Assembly (NCBI RefSeq): GCF_000046705.1
Contig: NC_005956.1
Coordinates: 372,001 to 436,000 of the forward strand
Direction: 5' to 3'
DNA from: Bartonella henselae str. Houston-1
GTDB taxonomy: Bacteria > Pseudomonadota > Alphaproteobacteria > Rhizobiales > Rhizobiaceae
DNA: 64,000 nucleotides
The notes under the pieces: model-generated
The model's database searches: none
What the model saw: the letters and a program-made list of their open reading frames with translations, nothing else
What the model was told of the DNA's origin: nothing
Shown here: one piece after another, positions 32,207-39,697 of the stretch
Position numbering within the stretch: position 1 is the first letter of the stretch
Layout: each line of letters starts with the position of its first letter
Position numbers and translations under genes: made by a program

Positions 32207-34135
32207 TTACCTCCAGTCCCCTCGCATATAAGGACTTATCACTGTTCTGAATGGCTTCTTTTTAGGCTGTGTTGTCTGAGATCTTCTTGGAGAAGGAGAG
32301 GGAGGATGTTCTGATGTTGGCTGCTCTAAAGCACCTTCAATTTTAAGTTTTTCCAAACGCTCTTCTAAGATATCGACTTCTCGATTAAGGTTTATTCCTG
32401 CCGAAATCAGACCTTGTAAAGCAGCATAAGCATAGACTCTACAGTCCAAGGCTTCATTTCTTGCCTTTTCACTTTTTTGCCATTCAATACGCTTGAAACC
32501 TTTAAAATATTTAATGACTTTTCTTTCAGCGGTTAGCTGGTCAAAATATTCCTGGTCAAGGCTTTTATGAAAGTGTGTTGCACCAGCCCCCGTTGCTTCA
32601 GGACCCGATTTCTTAAACCGTGCTGTAATGATATCTTTCGCTGCATCAACCCCAACAATATAAAGATTAATCTGTCCTTTATTGTTTTTGCTTGGTCGGC
32701 GTGGCCATACCGCACGCCATCCCGCCTGTCCTTTAATCCCCCAGATACGCCGCCCCTCACGCGGGCGTACATAATTATAAACCGCCTGTGTGTGTCCACC
32801 ACCGGTATCAATACAAGCCGCTGTTATCCTAATCCCCTCTTTATAGCCTGGATGTGGCCAGCGCTTTGCAAGATATTCATCCAATTGGTCCCACACTTCA
32901 AAAGAAGAGGGATCACCAAGGATAACTTGATAATCAATATGCCAACTTTCTTCACTACGCCCCCATCCCACCACTTCAAGCTCTAAACGGTCATTTTGCA
33001 CATCAATGCCTGCTGTCAACACGACGGCTTGTTCTGGTGCAAGGGGATACTCTTCGCGTTTTGCATAGAGGCTGTCTGGATCAACAACTTCGCCTGTTCT
33101 GTCCTCCCATGGCTCTCCAAGCACTGTATTGACAAAAGGCTGTAGAAGAGCTGGATCATCCTTGGCATTTAAAAACTCTCTTGCGCATTCCCCCCATGTA
33201 AGCCAAGGAGAATAAAGTGCCGAAATATGATAAGAACGCAAATTGGGTCTGCTTGACTCACTGGTTGGGACCCAGCATGCACCTCTTTCTTCACACATGA
33301 GATCTGTTTTTCGGTGCTCGGCATGTTCATGACCACAATGCGTACAAACAAAAACAGCTTTTTCAGGGGCGCCTTTTGGCCATTTAATTTGTGACCAAAC
33401 AATGGGTTGTAAAACACCACACGCATCACAAGGGACGTTGTAATATCGCTGGTCTCCTAGCACAAAATCCTTAGCAATACGGCTTGTGTCACGGTGGGTG
33501 GGTGTAGACAATTTAAAAATCTTTCTCTGCACAAAGGTTGAAGTGCGCTTTTCTGCAATCATCACCGGATCACCTTCGTTATCGACACTGAGAGGATAAG
33601 CATCCACTTCATCCAAAATCAGATAACGAATAGGCATAGAACGCAAACCAGCCGCACTGTTTGCTCCTGTAAGCATCAATGCACCACCATCAAACTCTTT
33701 TGAAAACATGGTATTACCGCTGTCACGTGCTCGCGCTGGGGCAATGCGTTCACTTAAAACTGGGCTTGCCATAATCATGGGATCAAGCCGCGTCTTTGAA
33801 AGCTTCTTGGCTGTCTCAACCGTGGGCATGACATAAAGGGCAGGTCCAGGACTATAATGAATAGCATAACCACAGAAGTTCAATCCTGCCTCTGACATGC
33901 CAACCTGCGCTCCTTTCATGACAATGGTTGTTTCAATCGGTTTGTGAGAGGAAAGGTTATCCATGATTTCACGCAAATAGGGGGTGCGTTTTGTTCTCCA
34001 CAATCCAGGTTCAGCACTTGCTACGGTGCTAAGGTATCTATTCTTGTCCGCCCATTGCGAAACCGTATACGGTGGGTCCGGTTGTCTTGCATCATTGGCA
34101 TTGGCGAAAAATTCTTCGACTGCATTGTCATCCAT
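32207..34135 (-). CDS. Terminase large subunit, GpA family
   Basis: 642 residues. ATPase part: Walker A-like KGAQVGMSEA (74-83) and Walker B RYLILDEVDAYP (about 170-181). Zinc-binding Cys pairs (CDACG and CTHCGHEH) follow, and the nuclease region begins with LTAGIDVQNDRLELEVVGWG with Asp, then ACIDTGGGHT. It packages DNA into the prohead. It overlaps the small subunit by eight bases. Confidence 0.95.
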   Translation of the reverse strand: MDDNAVEEFFANANDARQPDPPYTVSQWADKNRYLSTVASAEPGLWRTKRTPYLREIMDNLSSHKPIETTIVMKGAQVGMSEAGLNFCGYAIHYSPGPALYVMPTVETAKKLSKTRLDPMIMASPVLSERIAPARARDSGNTMFSKEFDGGALMLTGANSAAGLRSMPIRYLILDEVDAYPLSVDNEGDPVMIAEKRTSTFVQRKIFKLSTPTHRDTSRIAKDFVLGDQRYYNVPCDACGVLQPIVWSQIKWPKGAPEKAVFVCTHCGHEHAEHRKTDLMCEERGACWVPTSESSRPNLRSYHISALYSPWLTWGECAREFLNAKDDPALLQPFVNTVLGEPWEDRTGEVVDPDSLYAKREEYPLAPEQAVVLTAGIDVQNDRLELEVVGWGRSEESWHIDYQVILGDPSSFEVWDQLDEYLAKRWPHPGYKEGIRITAACIDTGGGHTQAVYNYVRPREGRRIWGIKGQAGWRAVWPRRPSKNNKGQINLYIVGVDAAKDIITARFKKSGPEATGAGATHFHKSLDQEYFDQLTAERKVIKYFKGFKRIEWQKSEKARNEALDCRVYAYAALQGLISAGINLNREVDILEERLEKLKIEGALEQPTSEHPPSPSPRRSQTTQPKKKPFRTVISPYMRGDWR

Positions 34136-34745
34136 TATTCGTTTCTTGCAAGTTCTCTAACTCTGGAGAATGAGGATCATGAAAAGGCACTGGAATATGA
34201 ACCGCTTCAAGCAAAGCTTTTCGTATGTAATAATCAATGGCACCGATAAGGCTTGCTGCATCACATCCAACTTGTGCGGCAATGCTTGCCCCGAAACGAT
34301 GAGGAAAGTTCAACATGGCATCACGGTGTGCTCTTCCAAACTCACGCGCTGCTCTCTTGACTTCTTCACGGTCAACGGTTGTTTCGCGTAAGCGTTCAAG
34401 GGCAATCTTTTCGCTTTCAAGGGCAACTTGCATTCGCTCCAGTTTAATTTCGTATTCATTGGCACCCTCTGTAGAGACTTGTTTGATCTTTGTTCGCGGT
34501 TGACCATCTGGTGCTAAAAATGGAGCTGGGCGCTTTGTTGGATTCTCATTCCAGATAGCTGTTGCAAGCGCTTCATTGACAGAACCATCTTCAAAAAGAG
34601 CCTGATCAAATTTTCCTGTTTTAAAACGAGAAACCACTGCATTCGGTGAAACACGCATCTTTTTGGCAAACGCACGAAGCGATAGACCTTCACGATGCTT
34701 CTTTGTCATTTCTACCTCTTTTGCTAAATATTTTTCAACATTCAT
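34128..34745 (-). CDS. Terminase small-subunit-type protein
   Basis: 205 residues; the ATG at 34,709 (MTKKHREGLSLRAFAKKMRV) with AGAGGT upstream is an alternative start. N-terminal helix-turn-helix (LSLRAFAKKMRVSPNAVVSR), then a helical region (YEIKLERMQVALESEKIALE) and IAAQVGCDAASLIGAIDYYI. The layout matches Nu1-like DNA-recognition subunits. It is the first late gene. Confidence 0.78.
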   Translation of the reverse strand: MNVEKYLAKEVEMTKKHREGLSLRAFAKKMRVSPNAVVSRFKTGKFDQALFEDGSVNEALATAIWNENPTKRPAPFLAPDGQPRTKIKQVSTEGANEYEIKLERMQVALESEKIALERLRETTVDREEVKRAAREFGRAHRDAMLNFPHRFGASIAAQVGCDAASLIGAIDYYIRKALLEAVHIPVPFHDPHSPELENLQETNNG

Positions 34746-34771
34746 CCTTTTCTTTAGATTAGTATCATGTT

Positions 34772-35086
34772 ATGATACATAAAAGAACGAATGAAGGTGA
34801 CTTGGTAATTGAATCTTTTGCGGATAAGCGGTGTAAAGATCTTTTAGAAGGCAATCCACCTAAAGGTTTTCCCACAACTCTCGTGCGTATAGTCCAACGA
34901 AAATTATTTATGCTGGATAAAGCAGTTGATCTCAAAGATTTACGCAGTCCTCCGGGTAATCGTTTAGAGGCATTGAAAGGAGAGCGTAAAGGTCAATATT
35001 CTATTCGTATTAATGACCAGTTTCGCATTTGTTTTGAGTGGCGTTCTAATGGTGCCTATGAAGTTGAAATCGTCGATTATCATTGA
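34772..35086 (+). CDS. higB: HigB-type toxin
   Basis: 104 residues. The HigB pattern is clear at the C-terminal half: DLRSPPGNRLEALKGERKGQ, YSIRINDQFRICFEW, EVEIVDYH. It is a RelE-fold mRNA interferase. The start is divergent from the terminase small subunit. The antitoxin follows after 16 bases with an AGGAGG site. Confidence 0.88.
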   Translation: MIHKRTNEGDLVIESFADKRCKDLLEGNPPKGFPTTLVRIVQRKLFMLDKAVDLKDLRSPPGNRLEALKGERKGQYSIRINDQFRICFEWRSNGAYEVEIVDYH

Positions 35087-35102
35087 TCCGTAGGAGGTCG
35101 AG

Positions 35103-35399
35103 ATGAAAAATTATATTGCTATTCATCCCGGAGAAATTTTACGGGAAGAATATTTAAAAGAATATGCTCTCTCTGCTTATGCTCTTGCCAAAGCCTTGAA
35201 TGTTCCACGCACTCGGATAGAACGGATTGTAGCAGAAAATAGTCGGATAACTCCTGATACAGCACTACGATTAGCCTCTTTTTTTGATACAACAGCTGAA
35301 TTCTGGCTCAACATGCAAGCTGCTTACGATGTCAGTGTCTTACAAGCTGAAAAAGCAGATGAATTTTCCAAAATTAGTAAATTTGAATGTAGAGTTTAA
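35103..35399 (+). CDS. higA: HigA-type antitoxin
   Basis: 98 residues: YIAIHPGEILREEYLKEYAL, the HTH (SAYALAKALNVPRTRIERIV), then PDTALRLASFFDTTAEFWLN and MQAAYDV. Typical partner of HigB. The pair appears intact. Confidence 0.9.
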   Translation: MKNYIAIHPGEILREEYLKEYALSAYALAKALNVPRTRIERIVAENSRITPDTALRLASFFDTTAEFWLNMQAAYDVSVLQAEKADEFSKISKFECRV

Positions 35400-35510
35400 T
35401 GATCTTTCCACTTATAAGGTTTTACGACGTAACAGATAATTGACGATCCGGTATAATCGGGTCTATATTCCGGTATGCGAACGGATACACTTCAAGTCAC
35501 ATAAGGATTA
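35400..35510 (+). promoter_or_regulatory. Intergenic promoter before a BrnA-like fragment
   Basis: TTGACG about 35,440 and TATATT 18 bases later form a plausible promoter. No toxin gene remains here although a BrnT partner would be expected. Confidence 0.4.
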
Positions 35511-35684
35511 TTGGTTTTCAAAAAAAACTTTGAAACAAGATGTGGCTACACAAAAGAAGATTTGGAAGCCGTGGATTCTCTACCACTAACAGATGAAGAA
35601 CTTGCACGCTTAAAACCAGCTAAAGAAGTTTTACCACCCTCCTTCTTTAAGTATGTAATAGAAGAGCGCTGTAAACGTGGGTGA
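35511..35684 (+). CDS. Orphan BrnA-like antitoxin
   Basis: 57 codons from a TTG start; no ATG in frame. ETRCGYTKEDLEAVDSLPLT, DEELARLKPAKEVLPPSFFK is the BrnA pattern (D-x-P-x-L-T-D-E-E-L-A-x-L-x-P-A-x-E-V-L-P). It should pair with a BrnT toxin, which is missing, and the usual C-terminal RGRP-type end is shortened to CKRG. Probably a decaying remnant. Confidence 0.5.
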   Translation: MVFKKNFETRCGYTKEDLEAVDSLPLTDEELARLKPAKEVLPPSFFKYVIEERCKRG

Positions 35685-35808
35685 AGTCTTAAAAAAGAAA
35701 GCGATTGTTAAGCCAAACGATCTCTCCACTTTAAAAATAATGCTTTACAGTTGAAATTAAACTTCAATTGTATTACATTGAAATACAGTTGAGAGAGGAG
35801 AAATCATC

Positions 35809-36072
35809 ATGGCTACCAGTCGCATGGTTCAAGCACGTGTACCGGAAGAAATTCAAAATGTCGCTAGTCAAGTTATTCAAGCTTCAGGTTTGACAGTGAG
35901 TGATGTTGTGAGGGTATTGATGACTCGTATCGCGCAAGATAAAGCTATTCCATCTGTTTTGTTTCAACCCAATGCAGAAACCATAGCAGCTTTTGCTGAA
36001 GTTGATGAAGGCAACTTAAAAAAGTTTCATTCCGTAGACGAATTATTTGATGATCTTTATGCGGACGATTGA
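35809..36072 (+). CDS. dinJ: RelB/DinJ-family antitoxin, second copy
   Basis: 87 residues: VQARVPEEIQNVASQVIQAS, GLTVSDVVRVLMTRIAQDKA. Same family as 1624 but diverged. GAGAGGAG precedes the ATG. The promoter region has two TGTATTACA/GAAATACAG-like elements. Overlaps its toxin by 14 bases. Confidence 0.88.
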   Translation: MATSRMVQARVPEEIQNVASQVIQASGLTVSDVVRVLMTRIAQDKAIPSVLFQPNAETIAAFAEVDEGNLKKFHSVDELFDDLYADD

Positions 36073-36340
36073 ACGTACGACTATCTTCAAACGTGATTTC
36101 AAGCGTGAGATGAAAGGACAACATCGGCATCTTTTAGATACTGATTTACGCAAAGTCATCGCAGCATTAGCAAACGATCAACCTTTAGAGATACGGTACC
36201 GTGATCATGCATTGACTGGAAATTGGAGTAATTACCGAGATTGTCATATTCGACCTGATCTAGTGTTGATTTATCGCTTGATTGGTCAAGATAGGCTAGT
36301 TTTAGTGCGTCTTGGTTCTCATTCACAACTTGATCTTTAA
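36059..36340 (+). CDS. yafQ: YafQ-family toxin, second copy
   Basis: 93 residues from MRTIERTTIFKRDFKREMKG; an upstream GTG would add four residues. RYRDHALTGNW, YRDCHIRPDLVLIYR and the C-terminal VRLGSHSQL carry the conserved His residues of YafQ. Intact by length. The gene converges on antirepressor array 3. Confidence 0.88.
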   Translation: MRTIERTTIFKRDFKREMKGQHRHLLDTDLRKVIAALANDQPLEIRYRDHALTGNWSNYRDCHIRPDLVLIYRLIGQDRLVLVRLGSHSQLDL

Positions 36341-36344
36341 ATCA

Positions 36345-36370
36345 CCTCCCCACCTTAAAGATGGGGAAGG
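36345..36370. terminator. Hairpin between yafQ and array 3
   Basis: CCTCCCCA can pair with TGGGGAAGG. It lies between convergent groups, as at 4324 and 24,149. Confidence 0.6.
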
Positions 36371-36382
36371 GGATGTTTCATT

Positions 36383-36661
36383 TTAAGCAACCTTTTTAAT
36401 AGGGTTATCCAAATCTGGTTCATAAGCGCGCAACAAAGAATCCATGCTATGTGGTAACTCTGAATCGCCAAAATCTGTTAGAACTGCTAAAATCTTAACA
36501 ATATTCGGTACATCATCTTGGAGTTTTAAAACTAAAACCTTTTCTACCAGACTCATGATGTCAACCAGAGCTGTACACTCTTTTTCGTTGATATTTTCAT
36601 CATTAGAAAACTGAAACAATGCCATCCACAAATCGCATAAGAAGTTGGTGTCTATCTTCAT
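36383..36661 (-). CDS. Conserved small protein coupled to full-length antirepressor H
   Basis: 92 residues from MKIDTNFL, the same protein sequence as at 4365. ATGA overlap with the antirepressor stop and GGAGGT before the start. The near-identity of this 3' block (small gene plus KilAC coding part) between arrays 1 and 3 points to recent gene conversion or duplication. Confidence 0.7.
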   Translation of the reverse strand: MKIDTNFLCDLWMALFQFSNDENINEKECTALVDIMSLVEKVLVLKLQDDVPNIVKILAVLTDFGDSELPHSMDSLLRAYEPDLDNPIKKVA

Positions 36662-37416
36662 TGCACACCTCCATGGATTTGTTCTCTCAAACAAGCTAAT
36701 CCTTTTGGTGTAATTTTTGTTGAAGGGAGCACCTTTTCTGTACCATCCGGTCTTTGAATGGTGATAGCAGGACAGTCCATAAAACCTTTCTTTATCTTAT
36801 CTTGATAAGGTAACAGTGGGCCACTCGGAGCACGTCGATAGACCCAATCGTGTTTACGTAAGTAATCGGTTAAATCTTTTGGACGTACTTCAAGCATCTT
36901 CGCTGCTTCGATAAGACCGAACAGCCCATCCGAACGTTTTAAGCCTTCCAAAGCTTCTGCTTTTGGCGCTAATTCAGCAATCACATGATCTTTCTGCTCA
37001 ATTTGGCTTTGTAGGTGATTCAAGACACCACGCAACACTTCGGGTTTAGAATAGTCAACTTGTGGTGTTTCTATCTGTAAAGTAGCTGCTTGTTTTAACC
37101 GTCTTTCACACTCAATAAAGTATAAACGAGCTTCTCTACCTTTCTTATTGTTCTCCACCATAGAAAGTTCTTTGGCTACATTTAAGGTGAGGTGATAATC
37201 TTTAGAGGGACGACCACCTTGGAGGTTTTCCCCAAAATTGGTGAAAACTAAATAATCCTGATTTTCTAATAAATTATATTTGTTGATGCGATCTTTAATC
37301 CAAGTAGAAAAATCTTTACCTACTTCTAAGAATGTATGTAACTCACGTGCATTTACTGTCTGAACGATATCACCATCAATCGTAGTTTTGTGTATGTCGA
37401 TTAAATATTGTGCCAT
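36658..37416 (-). CDS. ant: Full-length AntA-KilAC antirepressor, cassette H
   Basis: 252 residues from MAQYLIDIHKTTIDGD; a longer reading frame upstream runs through the C4 leader and is not used. AntA domain 1-115 (VNARELHTFLEVGKDFSTWI, YHLTLNVAKELSMVENNKKG), linker predicted as coiled coil, KilAC domain from about 165, the latter identical to that of cassette B. Last and only full-length gene of array 3. Private repeat at 37,225-37,248. Confidence 0.88.
   Translation of the reverse strand: MAQYLIDIHKTTIDGDIVQTVNARELHTFLEVGKDFSTWIKDRINKYNLLENQDYLVFTNFGENLQGGRPSKDYHLTLNVAKELSMVENNKKGREARLYFIECERRLKQAATLQIETPQVDYSKPEVLRGVLNHLQSQIEQKDHVIAELAPKAEALEGLKRSDGLFGLIEAAKMLEVRPKDLTDYLRKHDWVYRRAPSGPLLPYQDKIKKGFMDCPAITIQRPDGTEKVLPSTKITPKGLACLREQIHGGVQ
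37225..37248 (-). repeat. Private inverted repeat in antirepressor H
   Basis: Arms GTTTTCCCC and GGTGAAAAC (one mismatch) around six bases, 24 in all. Confidence 0.85.
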
Positions 37417-37693
37417 GATGTTGGCTCCTGTGTAGTTAAACGTTTTTGATTGACACTTCAAAAAGTGCCGGGTGCTCAAAAACACGGTACACAGTCCGTC
37501 GTTACGCTTTCCCCGCGAGGGTATTGTATAGCATAACCACACCCGACAAGCCATTTATATGCCACAAGCATATAATGAGTCAAAGCCTTTAATGTGCGGA
37601 GAAGAGATTGTTTCGGCAATCTACCCGCTGTGTATTTAAGGTGTTTTTGAGGCACCTGATTCGACAATAGACATAATACTGACATGTTGTCAA
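37417..37693 (-). ncRNA. c4: C4-type antisense RNA leader, cassette H
   Basis: Promoter TTGACA 37,688-37,693. a1 37,643-37,650, b1 37,628-37,634; core 37,467-37,547; b' 37,488-37,494, a' 37,476-37,483; a2 37,442-37,449, b2 37,428-37,434 before gene H. Code: UCAAAAAC + UACACAG. Same b box as cassette J but a different a box. Confidence 0.85.
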
Positions 37694-37991
37694 ACAAAAA
37701 ATTAAAATATTGACGAGCTTCATGTCCTTTATCATTACGTTCGATCATGGAAAGGTGTTTAGCCATGTCTAAGGTAATGTGGTATTCTTTAGAAGGACGC
37801 CCACCTGAACTTTCGCTCAAAAAAGAGCAAAAGTCATATCCTTCTTTAAATTTACAGTCTTGAATACGTCTGATAATCCAGTCTTTAAAGCTGGTTTTTA
37901 CTTCTAAAAACGCATGCAAATCACGTGCGTTAACAGTTTGAACAGTTTCCTGTCCAACAGTTTGTTCCGATATCGGAATAAGAGTATTCAT
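37476..37991 (-). CDS. 3'-truncated antirepressor fused in frame to the next C4 region, cassette I
   Basis: 171 residues. AntA domain (TSFKDWIIRRIQDCKF, YHITLDMAKHLSMIERNDKG) up to HEARQYF, then read-through of C4 element H. The N-terminus (MNTLIPISEQTVGQETVQTV) equals that of cassette D. Private repeat at 37,809-37,834. Confidence 0.7.
   Translation of the reverse strand: MNTLIPISEQTVGQETVQTVNARDLHAFLEVKTSFKDWIIRRIQDCKFKEGYDFCSFLSESSGGRPSKEYHITLDMAKHLSMIERNDKGHEARQYFNFLFDNMSVLCLLSNQVPQKHLKYTAGRLPKQSLLRTLKALTHYMLVAYKWLVGCGYAIQYPRGESVTTDCVPCF
37809..37834 (-). repeat. Private inverted repeat in antirepressor I
   Basis: Arms ACTTTCGCTC and GAGCAAAAGT (one mismatch) around AAAAAA. Confidence 0.85.
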
Positions 37992-38267
37992 AATGAACTC
38001 CTATCGATTAGAGGTTTTTGATTGACACTTTAAAAGAGTGCCGGGCGCTCAAAAACACGGTCGATAGTCCGTCGTTACACTTTCCCCACAAAGGGTATTG
38101 TATAGCGTAACTACACCCGACAAATCTATTATACGCATGTAGCGTATAATGAGTCAAAGCCTTTAATGCACGGAAAAAAGATTGTGTCGGCAATCTATCC
38201 GCTATCGATTTAAGGTGTTTTTGAGGCACCTGATTCGACAATAGACATACTGACAGTACATTGTCAA
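37992..38267 (-). ncRNA. c4: C4-type antisense RNA leader, cassette I
   Basis: Promoter TTGACA 38,262-38,267. a1 38,217-38,224, b1 38,202-38,208; core 38,040-38,121; b' 38,061-38,067, a' 38,049-38,056; a2 38,014-38,021, b2 38,001-38,007. Code: UCAAAAAC + UCGAUAG. Same b box as cassette A but a different a box. Confidence 0.85.
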
Positions 38268-38847
38268 ATAAAAATTTAGCAAATCTACGTAAGTAATCGG
38301 TTAAATCCTTTGGTCGCACCTCTAACATCTTCGCGGCTTCGATAAGACCGAACAGCCCATCCGAACGTTTTAAACCTTCCAAAGCCTCTGCTTTTGGAGT
38401 CAATTCGGCAATGGTGTTATCCTTTTGCTCGATTTGGCTTTGCAAATGATTCAAGACACCAAGTAATGCTTCAGGTTTGGAGTAGTCAACTTGTGGTGTT
38501 TCTATCTGTAAAGTAGCTGCTTGTTTTAACCGTCTTTCACACTCAATAAAGTATAAACGAGCTTCTCTACCTTTCTTATTGTTCTCCACCATAGAAAGTT
38601 CTTTGGCTACACTTAAGGTGAGGTGATATTCTTTACGATTGTGACCACCTCTACCTTTGCTTCCCAAAATAGGGAAGCAAACAAAATCTTGATTTTCTAA
38701 TAAATTGTATTTGTGGATACGTTCTGTAATCCAATCCGCAAATTTTTTACCTACTTCTAAGAATGTATGTAACTCACGTGCATTTACTGTCTGAACGATA
38801 TCACCATCAATCGTAGTTTTGTGTATGTCGATTAAATATTGTGCCAT
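38008..38847 (-). CDS. 3'-truncated antirepressor fused to the next C4 region, cassette J
   Basis: 279 residues, of which about 190 belong to the antirepressor: MAQYLIDIHKTT-type start, AntA domain, linker, and the first part of the KilAC domain up to KDLTDYLR. The rest is read from C4 element I in the same frame as in the other fusions. The breakpoint is the same as in cassette C. Private repeat at 38,656-38,681. Confidence 0.7.
   Translation of the reverse strand: MAQYLIDIHKTTIDGDIVQTVNARELHTFLEVGKKFADWITERIHKYNLLENQDFVCFPILGSKGRGGHNRKEYHLTLSVAKELSMVENNKKGREARLYFIECERRLKQAATLQIETPQVDYSKPEALLGVLNHLQSQIEQKDNTIAELTPKAEALEGLKRSDGLFGLIEAAKMLEVRPKDLTDYLRRFAKFLFDNVLSVCLLSNQVPQKHLKSIADRLPTQSFFRALKALTHYTLHAYNRFVGCSYAIQYPLWGKCNDGLSTVFLSARHSFKVSIKNL
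38656..38681 (-). repeat. Private inverted repeat in antirepressor J
   Basis: Perfect arms TTTGCTTCCC and GGGAAGCAAA around AAAATA. Compared with cassette F one base pair is changed on both arms at once. Confidence 0.9.
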
Positions 38848-39126
38848 GATGTTGGCTCCTGTGTAGTTTAGACGTTTCTTAATGACACTCCAAAAGAGTG
38901 CCGGGTGCTAAGAAACACGGTACACAGTCCGTCGTTATACTTTTCCCAAAAGGGTATTGTATAGCATAACCACACCCGACAAAATCATTATATGCGTTTA
39001 ACCTACAACGAGTCAAAGCCTTTAATGCGCGGAAAAGAGATTGTTTCGGCAATCTATCCGCTGTGTATTCAAGGTGTTTCTTAGGCACCTGATTCGACAA
39101 TAGACATAATACTGACATGTTGTCAA
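38848..39126 (-). ncRNA. c4: C4-type antisense RNA leader, cassette J
   Basis: Promoter TTGACA 39,121-39,126. a1 39,076-39,083, b1 39,061-39,067; core 38,900-38,980; b' 38,921-38,927, a' 38,909-38,916; a2 38,874-38,881, b2 38,859-38,865. Code: UAAGAAAC + UACACAG. Confidence 0.85.
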
Positions 39127-39421
39127 ACAAAAAATTAAAATATTGACGAGCTTCATGTCCTTTATCATTACGTTCGATCATGGAAAGGTGTTTAGCCATG
39201 TCTAAGGTAATGTGGTATTCTTTTACCTTTCCACCGTTTTCTAAATTTTTAGAAAGCGTTATAAAGTTTATGTTTTCCAAAAACTTACATTCTTTAATGC
39301 GATTTTTAATCCAGTCTGCAAACTTTGATGTGATTCCCAAAAATGCATGCAAATCACGAGCATTGACGGTTTGAACAGTTTCCTGATCAATAACCTGTTC
39401 TGATATTTTAATGAGAGTCAT
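38879..39421 (-). CDS. 3'-truncated antirepressor fused in frame to the next C4 region, cassette K
   Basis: 180 residues. AntA domain to HEARQYF, then read-through of C4 element J. The variable segment and its inverted repeat equal those of cassette G, while the leader code differs, so leader code and repeat assort independently. First cassette of array 3. Confidence 0.7.
   Translation of the reverse strand: MTLIKISEQVIDQETVQTVNARDLHAFLGITSKFADWIKNRIKECKFLENINFITLSKNLENGGKVKEYHITLDMAKHLSMIERNDKGHEARQYFNFLFDNMSVLCLLSNQVPKKHLEYTADRLPKQSLFRALKALTRCRLNAYNDFVGCGYAIQYPFGKSITTDCVPCFLAPGTLLECH
39236..39257 (-). repeat. Inverted repeat in antirepressor K
   Basis: Arms GTTTTCTAAA and TTTAGAAAGC around TT, identical to that of cassette G. 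Confidence 0.88.
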
Positions 39422-39697
39422 TGTGAATCCCTAGTTGTTAGATGTTTTTCATTGACACTTTAAAAGAGTGCCGGGTGCTGAAAAACACGGCAACTAGTCC
39501 GTCGTTACACTTTTCCCATAAGGGTATTGTATAGTGTAACCACACCCGACAAACCTCTTTATACGCTATACGCATATAATGAGTCAAAATTTTAAATTTG
39601 CGGAAAAAAGATTGTTTCGGCAATCCATCCGCTAGTTGCTTAAGGCGTTTTTCAGGCACCTGATTCGACAATAGACATAACGTTACTATCTTGTCAA
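39422..39697 (-). ncRNA. c4: C4-type antisense RNA leader, cassette K
   Basis: Promoter TTGACA 39,692-39,697 and TATTGT 39,668-39,673. a1 39,647-39,654, b1 39,632-39,638; core 39,470-39,550 with inner stem GTTACAC/GTGTAAC; b' 39,491-39,497, a' 39,479-39,486; a2 39,444-39,451, b2 39,431-39,437. Code: UGAAAAAC + CAACUAG. The Shine-Dalgarno is weaker (AGGGATTC) than in the others. Confidence 0.85.

Noticed and set aside
36658..37554. Longer start of antirepressor H at 37,554
   Set aside because: The extra 46 residues are a translation of the C4 leader; the family start MAQYLIDI at 37,416 has the expected position behind b2 and the Shine-Dalgarno.
639..39697. CRISPR array as explanation of the repeated units
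   Set aside because: Units are about 275 bases with promoters and genes between them, not 20-50 base repeats with spacers, and no cas genes are present.
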